From contig NZ_CP097635.1 of the NCBI RefSeq assembly GCF_023573145.1, positions 1,240,001 through 1,304,000 on the forward strand: 64,000 nucleotides of DNA, read 5' to 3'. Shown here piece by piece: positions 55,082 through 63,071 of the stretch (position 1 is its first letter; each line of letters opens with the position of its first letter). The notes under the pieces were generated by a model, which worked only from the letters and a program-made list of their open reading frames with translations, had not been told where the DNA came from and made no database searches. Both the position numbers and the translations under genes were made by a program. Origin of the DNA: Aquincola tertiaricarbonis. Its GTDB lineage: Bacteria > Pseudomonadota > Gammaproteobacteria > Burkholderiales > Burkholderiaceae_C.

Positions 55082-55650
55082 GCCCGACCCTCGACCACCG
55101 CCCGCACGGCTTGTGGGTACAGGCGGTGCTCTTCCACCAGCACGCGTGCGGCCAGGCTGTGTTCGTCGTCGCCCGGCAGGATGGGCACGGCGGCCTGGGC
55201 CACCATCGGGCCGTGGTCCAGCTCGGCGGTCACGTAGTGCACGGTGCAGCCGGCTTCCGCGCAACCCGCCTCGATGGCACGGCGGTGGGTGTGCAGGCCC
55301 GGAAAGGCCGGCAGCAGCGAGGGGTGGATGTTGAGCATGCGGCCCTCGTAGCGCTGCACGAAGGCCGCACCCAGGATGCGCATGAAGCCGGCCAGCACCA
55401 GCAGGTCGGGCGCAAGGCCGTCGATGGCGGCGGCCAGCGCGGCGTCGAACTCGTCGCGGCTGGCGAAAGTCTTGTGGTCGACCACCGCGGTGGCGATGCC
55501 GTGCGACTGCGCAAAGGCCAGGCCCGCGGCCTCGGGCCGGTTGCTGACCACCCCCACCACCTGGGCCGGCCAGCCCTCGGCCGCGCAGGCCTGCACGATG
55601 GCCTCCATGTTGGAGCCACGGCCGGAAATGAGGATGACGATGCGTTTCAT
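55078..55650 (-). CDS. purN: Phosphoribosylglycinamide formyltransferase
   Basis: 190 residues. PurN formylates GAR with 10-formyl-tetrahydrofolate in purine synthesis. 'ILISGRGSNMEAIV' binds the phosphoribosyl part, 'GFMRIL' and 'NIHPSLLPAFPGLHTHRRA' carry the catalytic Asn and His residues, and 'DHGPMVAQAAVPI' supplies Asp. Monocistronic, with trpS divergent. Confidence 0.93.
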   Translation of the reverse strand: MKRIVILISGRGSNMEAIVQACAAEGWPAQVVGVVSNRPEAAGLAFAQSHGIATAVVDHKTFASRDEFDAALAAAIDGLAPDLLVLAGFMRILGAAFVQRYEGRMLNIHPSLLPAFPGLHTHRRAIEAGCAEAGCTVHYVTAELDHGPMVAQAAVPILPGDDEHSLAARVLVEEHRLYPQAVRAVVEGRA

Positions 55651-55724
55651 GAGGCGCGGCAGTGTAACGACGAGGGTTTGAGGGCCCCGCCTAGAATCCC
55701 CCTCCCTCGCCGCCAGCCCTCACC

Positions 55725-57035
55725 ATGACCGAACGCGTTCTCACCGGCATCACCACCACCGGCACGCCCCACCTGGGCAACTACGTGGGCGCGATCCGCC
55801 CGGCCATCGCGGCCAGCCGCGAACCCGGCGTGGAGAGCTTCTTCTTCCTGGCCGACTATCACGCGCTGATCAAGTGCGACGACCCGGCCCGCATCGAGCG
55901 CAGCCGGCTGGAGATCGCCGCCACCTGGCTGGCGGCCGGGCTGGACACCGAGCGCGTCACCTTCTACCGCCAGAGCGACATCCCCGAGACGCCCGAGCTG
56001 ACCTGGCTGCTGACCTGCGTGTGCGCCAAGGGCCTGATGAACCGCGCCCATGCCTACAAGGCGGCCACCGACGTCAACGCCGCGGCTGGTGAAGACCTGG
56101 ATGCGGGCGTGACCATGGGCCTTTTCAGCTACCCGATCCTGATGGCGGCCGACATCCTGCTGTTCAACGCACACCGGGTGCCGGTGGGCCGCGACCAGGT
56201 GCAGCACATCGAGATGGCGCGCGACATGGGCCAGCGCTTCAACCACCTGTTCGGCCAGGGGCGTGAGCTGTTCGTGCTGCCGCGCGCCGAGATCGAGGAA
56301 GAAGTGGCGACGCTGCCGGGCCTGGACGGCCGCAAGATGTCCAAGAGCTACGACAACACGATTCCGCTGTTCGGAGGCGGCGCCAAGGGGCTGAAGGAAG
56401 CGGTGGCGCGCATCGTCACCGACTCGCGACTGCCCGGCGAGCCCAAGGACCCGGAAGGCGCCGCCCTGGTGACGGTGCACGACGCCTTTGCCACGCCCGA
56501 GCAACGCAGCGCCTTCCATGCCGACCTGCGGGCCGGCCTGGGCTGGGGCGAGGCCAAGCAACGCCTGGTGAACCTGCTGGAAGGCCAGATCGCGCCGATG
56601 CGCGAGCGCTATGTCGAGCTGATGGCCCACCCCGAGCGCATCGAGGAAGTGCTGCAGCACGGCGCCGCCAAGGCGCGCCGCGTGGCCACGCCCTTCCTGG
56701 CCGAGCTGCGCGCCGCCGTCGGCCTGCGGCCGATGCTGGCGGTGCCACGCGCCGCGCCGGTGGCGGCAGGCCCTGCCGACAAGGCCGCGCTGCCGCTGTT
56801 CAAGCAATACCGCGAGGCCGATGGCCGCTTCTTCTTCAAGCTGGTGGACACGCACGGCCACACGCTGCTGCAAAGCCTGGGGCTGCCCGACGGCCGCGAG
56901 GCCGGCGGCTGGGTCAAGCGCCTGAAAACCGAGGCCGCCGCAGCGCTGGCCGAGGCGCCGATCGACTGGGCCGCCAGCGGTGAGCGTGGCGCGGCCGAGG
57001 CCGCCCTGGCCGCGCTGGCCGCCGCCCAGGACTGA
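55725..57035 (+). CDS. trpS: Tryptophanyl-tRNA synthetase with C-terminal extension
   Basis: 436 residues against the usual 330-350. Charges tRNA-Trp in the cytoplasm. HIGH-type motif 'PHLGNY' at 15-20 and KMSKS at 204-208. The core ends near residue 335; the last 75 or so residues, after an Ala/Pro-rich linker, hold '[21 protein letters not shown]' type beta-strands that resemble the small DUF1508 (YegP) module. The extension also occurs in other Burkholderiales as I recall. The role of the extension is unknown. Confidence 0.93.
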   Translation: MTERVLTGITTTGTPHLGNYVGAIRPAIAASREPGVESFFFLADYHALIKCDDPARIERSRLEIAATWLAAGLDTERVTFYRQSDIPETPELTWLLTCVCAKGLMNRAHAYKAATDVNAAAGEDLDAGVTMGLFSYPILMAADILLFNAHRVPVGRDQVQHIEMARDMGQRFNHLFGQGRELFVLPRAEIEEEVATLPGLDGRKMSKSYDNTIPLFGGGAKGLKEAVARIVTDSRLPGEPKDPEGAALVTVHDAFATPEQRSAFHADLRAGLGWGEAKQRLVNLLEGQIAPMRERYVELMAHPERIEEVLQHGAAKARRVATPFLAELRAAVGLRPMLAVPRAAPVAAGPADKAALPLFKQYREADGRFFFKLVDTHGHTLLQSLGLPDGREAGGWVKRLKTEAAAALAEAPIDWAASGERGAAEAALAALAAAQD

Positions 57036-57045
57036 ACCTGCATCC

Positions 57046-57495
57046 ATGGCCGGCATCCACATCCTCGACATCGAAGCCGCCATCAACTGGTGGCGCGAGA
57101 AGTCGCCCTCGCCCGACGGCATCACCGCCTGCCCCGAAGTGCTGGCGCTGGCCGAGGTGTACGCGCTGATGGTGTACTACCACGAGACCGAGTGCGACGA
57201 GGCCACCATGCCCGCCAAGGCGCGCGAGGCCTGGCTGGGCTGGTATGCCCACACGCCCGATGCGCCGTGCATCGCCATCTGCTCCACGGCACAGGGTGAT
57301 GCGGTGTGCAAGGGCTGCGGCCGCACCGAAGGCGAAGTGCAGCATTGGCCGCAGTTGACGCCCGCGGAAAAGCGCATCGTCTGGCGGCGCATCACCCGCG
57401 AGGGCACGGCCTGGCGCTTCAACAAGTACGCGGAGCGCGCACGGCAGGCCAGCGGCGTCGACCATCCGCCGCCGGATTCCCTTGCCGACCGCTGA
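57046..57495 (+). CDS. DUF3717 and DUF1289 domain protein
   Basis: 149 residues. An N-terminal DUF3717 part ('ILDIEAAINWWREKSPSPDG', about 5-60) is joined to a DUF1289 part (about 75-125) with the Cys pattern 'PCIAICSTAQGDAVCKGCGRT', a probable metal or iron-sulfur site, then 'WPQLTPAEKRIVWRRI'. Both families are of unknown function. Follows trpS by 10 bp, and the MATE gene starts inside its 3' end, so it is in an operon with both. Confidence 0.85.
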   Translation: MAGIHILDIEAAINWWREKSPSPDGITACPEVLALAEVYALMVYYHETECDEATMPAKAREAWLGWYAHTPDAPCIAICSTAQGDAVCKGCGRTEGEVQHWPQLTPAEKRIVWRRITREGTAWRFNKYAERARQASGVDHPPPDSLADR

Positions 57496-58882
57496 GGCGG
57501 TCCAGGACCAGGCGCCCAGGCGCCTGGCCGACAACGCACGCGGCATCGCGCGGCTGGCCGCACCGCTGCTGCTGGGCCAGCTGGCGGTGCTGGCTTTCGG
57601 CACCATCGACACCATGCTGGTGGCCCGCTATGCCGCGGCCGATCTGGCGGCGCTGGCCGTCGGCGGCGCGGCCTACATCACCGTGTTCATCGGCCTGATG
57701 GGCGTGGTGCTGGCGCTGGGGCCCATCGTCGGCCAGCTGTATGGCGCCCGCCAGCTGGAGCAGGCCGGTGCCCAGCTGCACCAGGCGGTGTGGCTGGCGC
57801 TGGGCCTGTCGGTGCTGGGCAGCACGCTGCTGGCGTTTCCGCAGCCCTTTTTGTGGCTCTCGCGCGCCGAGCCCGCGGTGGCCGACAAGGTGCACAGCTA
57901 CACGCTGGCGCTGGCCGTCTCGCTGCCGGCGGCGCTGCTGTTCACCGCCTACCGCGGCTTCAACACCGCGGTGTCGCGGCCCAAGGCCGTCACCGTGCTG
58001 CAGATCGGCGGGCTGGCGCTCAAGGTGCCGCTGTCCTTCGCGCTGGTGTACGGCGTGGGCCCGCTGGCGCCGATGGGCGTGGCCGGCTGCGGCATCGCCA
58101 CCGCCATCGTGATGTGGGCGCAGCTGATCGCCGCTTTTGTGCTGCTGCGGCGCGACCCGTTCTACCGGCCCTTCCGCATCCTGGGCCGCGGCCTGCTGCC
58201 GCCCAGCCGGCCGGCGCTGGTCGCGCAGCTGAAGCTGGGCATTCCGATGGGCCTGTCCATCGGCATCGAGGTGACGGGCTTCACCTTCATGGCCTTCTTC
58301 ATCTCGCGCATATCACCCACCGCGGTGGCCGGCCACCAGATCGCGGCCAACCTGGTGGCGCTGATGTACATGCTGCCGCTGGCGCTGGCCAATGCCACCA
58401 GCACGCTGGTGGCCCAAGCCATCGGCGCCGGGGCGATGCGGCAGGCGCGCCGGCTGGGCTGGCACGGCCTGGGCATCGGCTTGGGGCTGGCGGTGGCCAT
58501 CGGCCTGCTGGTGTTCGCGGGCCGCCATGGCCTGGTGCGGCTGTATGCCAGCGACCCGGTGATCATCGCCGCGGCGCTGCCGCTGCTGACCTGGGTGGCG
58601 GTGTTCCACCTGGGCGATGCCGCGCAGTGCCTGGCCTCGTTCATCCTGCGGGCCTACCGCATCGCCACTGTGCCGCTGGTCATCTACGCCAGCGCCATCT
58701 GGGGCGTGGGCCTGGGCGGTGGCTACTGGCTGGCCTTTGGCCAACCGGCCTGGGCGCCGGAGGCGCTGTACGGCGCCCGCGGCTTCTGGTCAGCCGCCAC
58801 CGTGGGCCTGCTCACCGCCGCCGCCGGCCTGTGCCTGCTGCTGGGCTGGGTGCAGCGCAAGCGCTTGGGCCGGCCGGGCTGA
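57482..58882 (+). CDS. MATE-family multidrug/toxin exporter
   Basis: 466 residues from a TTG at 57482 that overlaps the previous gene by 14 bp. Twelve membrane helices in two pseudo-symmetric halves. 'FGTIDTMLVARYAAADLAALAVGG' at the first helix pair and 'ISPTAVAGHQIAANLVALMYMLP' in the second half fit NorM-type exporters that use Na+ or H+. Substrates not predictable. Its TGA stop is followed by two copies of the 75-bp element in antisense orientation. Confidence 0.9.
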   Translation: MPTAEAVQDQAPRRLADNARGIARLAAPLLLGQLAVLAFGTIDTMLVARYAAADLAALAVGGAAYITVFIGLMGVVLALGPIVGQLYGARQLEQAGAQLHQAVWLALGLSVLGSTLLAFPQPFLWLSRAEPAVADKVHSYTLALAVSLPAALLFTAYRGFNTAVSRPKAVTVLQIGGLALKVPLSFALVYGVGPLAPMGVAGCGIATAIVMWAQLIAAFVLLRRDPFYRPFRILGRGLLPPSRPALVAQLKLGIPMGLSIGIEVTGFTFMAFFISRISPTAVAGHQIAANLVALMYMLPLALANATSTLVAQAIGAGAMRQARRLGWHGLGIGLGLAVAIGLLVFAGRHGLVRLYASDPVIIAAALPLLTWVAVFHLGDAAQCLASFILRAYRIATVPLVIYASAIWGVGLGGGYWLAFGQPAWAPEALYGARGFWSAATVGLLTAAAGLCLLLGWVQRKRLGRPG

Positions 58883-58888
58883 CGCTCA

Positions 58889-58963
58889 GTCTCGCCGGGC
58901 CGCCCCAAGAGACTGAGATCCCCCTTGGGGGGACGCGAGCGCAGCGAGCTCGGGGGCATCACC
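58889..58963 (-). repeat. 75-bp palindromic element, copy 6 (tandem)
   Basis: On the minus strand, the core lies between TGA (plus 58964-58966) and TGA (plus 58886-58888). The 3' stem is TCAGTCTC with GAGACTGA, changed at one pair from copies 1, 2, 4 and 8. It shares its upstream TGA with copy 7. Confidence 0.83.
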
Positions 58964-58966
58964 TCA

Positions 58967-59041
58967 GTCTCGCCGGGCCGCCCCAAGAGACTGAGATCCC
59001 CCTCGGGGGGACGCGAGCGCAGCGAGCTTGGGGGCACCACC
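58967..59041 (-). repeat. 75-bp palindromic element, copy 7 (tandem)
   Basis: Begins at the base following the TGA stop of the sensor kinase gene (plus 59042-59044), same orientation as the kinase, and ends at TGA (plus 58964-58966), joined to copy 6. Confidence 0.83.
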
Positions 59042-60472
59042 TCAAGCCGCTGGCAGCTCGATGATGAAGCAGCTGCCGCCGCCCTCGCGGGCTTCGCAGC
59101 GCACGCTGCCCTGGTGGCGCTCGGCGATCTGGCGCACCAGGCTCAGACCCAGGCCGACGCCGCCGGCATGCTCGGCATGGCCGGGCAGGCGGAAGAAGGG
59201 CTCGAAGATGCGCTCGCGCATGTCGGGCGGCACGCCCGGGCCTCGGTCGCACACACGCATCTCGACGCGGCGGGGGGCGCCGCGCTGCAGCACCAGTTCC
59301 ACCTCGTCGCCGCCGTAGCGGCGGGCGTTTTCCAGCAGATTGCGCATCGCGCGGCGCAGCAGGCGTTCGTCGCCCAGCACCGTCAGCGGGCCATCAGGCG
59401 CGCTGAGTTCCGCCTGCAGGCGGGCGGTTTCTTCGGCGCCCAGTGCCACCAGCTCGACCGGCTCACGCTCGGGGCTCGCCGACTGCGATTCCAGGCGGCT
59501 CGCCATCAGCACCTCTTCCACCAGCGCGTCCAGCTCGCCGATGTTGGTATGGATCTCGCGGCGCAGCTGCGCGCGCTGCTGGGCCTGGCAGCCGGTGTCG
59601 TCGTCCAGCATGGACACCGCCATCTTCAGTCGCGCCAGCGGCGAGCGCAGCTCATGGCTGGCATTGGCCAGCAGGCTCTGGTTGGCGCGCACCAGGGCTT
59701 CCACCCGTTCGGCAGCGCGGTTGAAGCTGGCGGCCACGGCCGCCACTTCGTCGCGCCCACCTTCGTCCACACGGTGGTGCAGCGCGCCGGCACCAAAGCG
59801 CTCCACACCCTGCTTGAGCGCCTCCAGCCGGCGCGTGAGGCGGCGCACCACCGGAAAGGCGCCGATGGCAATGGCCGCGAACAGCAGCGCCAGCACCGCG
59901 ATCATGCCCACGCCACGGCCCCAGCCCGGCGGCGCGAACGGGAACCACGGCGGCAGCGGAAAGTCTTCTTCCAGCCCCAGGCCACGGAAGCGCAAGGCCT
60001 CCAGCTGCAGCCGGCCGGGGTGCAGGCCATCGGGCCGTGGGCCCTCCACCCGCAGACCTTCGCCGCCGTGCGGCAGGCGCAGCAGCACGGGCCGCATCAC
60101 CCACAGCGTGCGGCCGTCGGCAAAGCGGATCGGGAAGATGCGCGGTGGCGGCGATTCGCCGTTGTCCATGCGCCGCTCGAAGGTGGCGGTGGCCACGATG
60201 CGGCGGCCGCGCGCGTCGTCCAGCGCCAGCGGCATGCGCAGCCGCTGCGACCAGTCGAGCACGGCTTCAGACTGCTCTTCGGTCGGCGCCTCGGCCCCGG
60301 GCAGGCTGCGCTGGATGAGGTCGGCCCAGGCGGCCACGCGCTCGGCGGCCAGCGCATCGGCGCGGCCGCGTTCGCGTTCCATGTGGCGCTGCACCAGCCA
60401 GCCGGAGCCGAGCGCAAACAGCGCCAGCACGGCCACCACCGTGAGCCACACCCGCAGGTAGAGCGATTTCAT
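59042..60472 (-). CDS. Two-component sensor histidine kinase
   Basis: 476 residues. Membrane helix at about 7-25, a periplasmic sensor of about 150 residues rich in Pro and Arg, a second helix near 195-215, HAMP, then HisKA ('LANASHELRSPLARLKM', phospho-His) and HATPase motifs ('NLLENARRYGG', 'DRGPGVPPDMRERIFEPF', 'GVGLGLSLVRQIAERH'). It resembles CpxA/RstB kinases. The gene follows the response regulator by 52 bp. Confidence 0.9.
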   Translation of the reverse strand: MKSLYLRVWLTVVAVLALFALGSGWLVQRHMERERGRADALAAERVAAWADLIQRSLPGAEAPTEEQSEAVLDWSQRLRMPLALDDARGRRIVATATFERRMDNGESPPPRIFPIRFADGRTLWVMRPVLLRLPHGGEGLRVEGPRPDGLHPGRLQLEALRFRGLGLEEDFPLPPWFPFAPPGWGRGVGMIAVLALLFAAIAIGAFPVVRRLTRRLEALKQGVERFGAGALHHRVDEGGRDEVAAVAASFNRAAERVEALVRANQSLLANASHELRSPLARLKMAVSMLDDDTGCQAQQRAQLRREIHTNIGELDALVEEVLMASRLESQSASPEREPVELVALGAEETARLQAELSAPDGPLTVLGDERLLRRAMRNLLENARRYGGDEVELVLQRGAPRRVEMRVCDRGPGVPPDMRERIFEPFFRLPGHAEHAGGVGLGLSLVRQIAERHQGSVRCEAREGGGSCFIIELPAA

Positions 60473-60524
60473 GCCCGGCCCCCGCCAGCACGCCGGCGGG
60501 CCGCCGGCGGGCGGCCGTGCAGCA

Positions 60525-61235
60525 TCAGGATTCGCCGTCCTGCTTGCGCGCGAAGAGGTAGCCCACGCCGCGCACGGTGAGCACGCGCTTGGGGTTCTTC
60601 GGGTCGTCCTCGATCAGCGCGCGGATGCGGGAGATGTGCACGTCGATCGAGCGGTCGAAGGCCTCCAGCGGGTGGCCCTTGAGCGCGTCCATGATCTGGT
60701 CGCGCGACAGCACCCGGCCCGGGCTCTGCGCCAGCACCACCAGCAGGTCGAACTGGTGGCTGGTGAGGTCGCAGGGCTGACCGCCGAGGTAGGCCTGGCG
60801 GGCGCCGAGGTCGATTTCGAGCCGGCCGAAGCGCAGCACCTCGTCGGCCGCCGGTTCTGGCGATGCGCGGCGCAGCAAGGCCTTGATACGGGCCAGCAGC
60901 TCACGCGGCTCGAAGGGCTTGGGCAGGTAGTCGTCGGCGCCGATCTCCAGGCCGACGATGCGGTCCATCGGCTCACCGCGGGCGGTGAGCATCAGCAGCG
61001 GCAGGCGCCGCGTGCGGGCGTCGCCGCGCAGCTCGCGGGTCAGGTCCAGGCCGTCGCCGTCGGGCAGCATCAGGTCCAGCACCAGGGCATCGTACTGGCC
61101 CAGGCGCAGGCGGTCGCGGCCGGCGGCCACGGAGCCCGCGATGTCGATCTCGTAGCCGGCGTTGCGCAGGTAGTCCCCTACCATGGTCGTCAGCCGGGCA
61201 TCGTCATCGATCAGAAGCAAACGTTGCGCAGTCAT
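60525..61235 (-). CDS. OmpR-family response regulator
   Basis: 236 residues. Receiver domain with Asp10, Asp11, phospho-acceptor Asp54 ('LVLDLMLPDGDG') and Lys106 ('LPKPFEP'), followed by a winged-helix DNA-binding domain ('LTSHQFDLLVVLAQSPGRVLSRDQ', 'VDVHISRIRALIEDDPKNPKRVLTVRGVGYLF' patterns). Middle gene of the Spy-like, regulator, kinase operon. It resembles CpxR/RstA. Confidence 0.92.
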   Translation of the reverse strand: MTAQRLLLIDDDARLTTMVGDYLRNAGYEIDIAGSVAAGRDRLRLGQYDALVLDLMLPDGDGLDLTRELRGDARTRRLPLLMLTARGEPMDRIVGLEIGADDYLPKPFEPRELLARIKALLRRASPEPAADEVLRFGRLEIDLGARQAYLGGQPCDLTSHQFDLLVVLAQSPGRVLSRDQIMDALKGHPLEAFDRSIDVHISRIRALIEDDPKNPKRVLTVRGVGYLFARKQDGES

Positions 61236-61363
61236 GGCCGGATGGTAGGGGTGTGCGGGCGATCTTGCAGGCGCCGTGGGCGCGGCGGCCACGGCCGCTG
61301 CGGTGTTGACGGGGGGCTGGCTGGCGGCACCGCCGCGTTGGAACATGCTGGAGACTCGCATGA

Positions 61364-61915
61364 TCAGCCCGCCGGTGCGCGTTCGCCACGGGGTGCACCC
61401 CGATGCATGGGGCCTCGGCGCTCTTCGGGCCCGCGGGCCATGCGCTCGGCCAGCTGCTGGCGCTGCTCGGGCGTGAGCACCTTGGCCACGTCCACCATCA
61501 CCTGCATCATGCGGCGCGAAGCCTGCTCATGCTGGGCCATCATCTGCTGGCGCAGGCGCTCGGCGGCGTCGGCGTCCACGATGGGCGCGGTGAAGATCTT
61601 GCCGGCTTCGTCGTGCAGGCTGCGCGAGGCTTCCTGCTGGCTGCGCAGGTCGGCTGCGGCAGCTTCGGTGATCTGGCGGATCTGGTCGCGCTGCTCCGGC
61701 GTGGCCTTGACGTCGTCCAGCATGCGCTGCATGCCGGGGCCCTGCAGCGGCATGCCCACGAAGCCCGAGCCCGGCGGCATCGGGTGGCCGGCGGCGGGCG
61801 GGGGCGGCGTGTCGGCGCGGGAAGCGGTGGGCAGCATGGCGACGGAGGCCCCGGCCAGCAGCAGGCTGGCGGCCATCCAGCGGAACGGGTGTGCAATGGA
61901 AGCGCGGGTCTTCAA
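61364..61915 (-). CDS. Spy/CpxP-like periplasmic protein (LTXXQ motif)
   Basis: 183 residues from a TTG at 61915, chosen because GGGAGA lies just upstream; the next candidate is an ATG inside the signal peptide. A signal ('FRWMAASLLLAGASVAM', cleavage near 'ASRADT') precedes a helical domain with two repeats 'KATPEQRDQIRQI' and 'VLTPEQRQQLAERM', the LTXXQ motif of Spy/CpxP proteins, which act as periplasmic chaperones or stress sensors. First gene of the two-component operon, which suggests control by it. Confidence 0.78.
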   Translation of the reverse strand: MKTRASIAHPFRWMAASLLLAGASVAMLPTASRADTPPPPAAGHPMPPGSGFVGMPLQGPGMQRMLDDVKATPEQRDQIRQITEAAAADLRSQQEASRSLHDEAGKIFTAPIVDADAAERLRQQMMAQHEQASRRMMQVMVDVAKVLTPEQRQQLAERMARGPEERRGPMHRGAPRGERAPAG

Positions 61916-62027
61916 GCGGCTCTCCCTTGTTATTCGAAGGAGCCGAGAGCTTCGGGGCAGGCGGTAAAGCAGCGCCCGCGCCCGCGGTGAAGAAGTGTGA
62001 AGCGAGCGTGGCATCTGCAGCAGCTCA

Positions 62028-62100
62028 GTCCCGCCGGGCCGCCCCAAGGGACTGAGACCCCCTGCGGGGGGAGCGAGCGCAGCGAGCTTGGGGCGCCACC
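62028..62100 (-). repeat. 73-bp palindromic element, copy 8
   Basis: On the minus strand, the core starts after the TGA stop (plus 62101-62103) of the lipoprotein gene and ends at TGA (plus 62025-62027). Same orientation as that gene. The stem is TCAGTCCC with GGGACTGA. Confidence 0.83.
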
Positions 62101-63015
62101 TCAGGCCGCCGGCTCCACACGCAGCAGGGTGCGCCGCAGCGCAAAGTCGGCATTGCTGCTGCGCAGCTCCAGCCGCAGCAGCACGCCGCTCTTGCGGTCA
62201 ACCACCATCACGCCGTCGATGCGCGTGGTGTGGCGGCGAAAGGGCACGTCGCCGTAGAGCTCGATCACCGCCGCGTCGAACGCCCGTCCGAAGCCGGTCT
62301 GCACGCCGGTGGCCACCACCTGGCCACGCACGCGGCCCTGCTCGCCGTTGGTGTTGCGCAGCTCGCCGGCCAGCACATCGCCCAGACCCAGCTCGGGGCG
62401 CAGCAGCCGCGTCCAGTACACCACGGTGTCGCCCGCCGATGGCGGCTGGATGTTGCCGGCGCCGTCCTGCTGCCAGCGCACGGGCTTGTCGGCGCCCGGC
62501 AGGTCGGCGCGGAACTCGAGCTGGTCGCGCCGCAGGCTCTGCAGCCGCAGGCCCAGCTCGCGCGCGGCGGTGCGGCCCCGGCGCTCCTCGTACACCAGAC
62601 GCTCGCCCACCTTCAGCGGCATGCCGGCCAGCTGCTCGACGCTCAGCGTGTCGGGCTGCGGCGGGCAGCCGCGCTGTCCGAGGGCAGACTGCAGCGCGTC
62701 GTAGCGGCCGCGCAAGCGCGCCAGTTCGGCGGCGTCGGGGCCATCGGGCCGCATGGCCAGCATCGCAGGCCAGAAGACGGTGGCACCCACGCCCAGCGCG
62801 ATGATGTTGTTGCCGACACGCTCGTCGACGGTGTAGGCCACGTCGGCGGCGCTGCGCTGCACCTTGTCGGCCTCGGTGTAGAGCGCTTCGCAGGGCCAGT
62901 GGCTGAATGCGGCGGGGTCGGAGGGCAGGGGCTTGACGTCGACGGAACGGGTGGCGCAGCCGGCCAGCAGCATCAACAGGCCGGCGGCGGCAACGGCGGA
63001 GCGAAAAGCGGGCAT
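62101..63015 (-). CDS. Predicted lipoprotein, function unknown
   Basis: 304 residues with a lipobox 'LMLLAGCATR' (Cys near residue 20). Asp at +2 of the mature protein is absent (Ala), so it is likely carried to the outer membrane by Lol. The mature region has a short hydrophobic segment near residues 70-85 ('NNIIALGVGATVFWPAMLAM') and a beta-rich C-terminal half. No family recognised. Its TGA stop is followed directly by element copy 8. Confidence 0.75.
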   Translation of the reverse strand: MPAFRSAVAAAGLLMLLAGCATRSVDVKPLPSDPAAFSHWPCEALYTEADKVQRSAADVAYTVDERVGNNIIALGVGATVFWPAMLAMRPDGPDAAELARLRGRYDALQSALGQRGCPPQPDTLSVEQLAGMPLKVGERLVYEERRGRTAARELGLRLQSLRRDQLEFRADLPGADKPVRWQQDGAGNIQPPSAGDTVVYWTRLLRPELGLGDVLAGELRNTNGEQGRVRGQVVATGVQTGFGRAFDAAVIELYGDVPFRRHTTRIDGVMVVDRKSGVLLRLELRSSNADFALRRTLLRVEPAA

Positions 63016-63071
63016 CGGCCGATTGTGCCCCGCGCGACGCCGGGGCTGGCTGCGGTGAGAATGGGCCGGCC

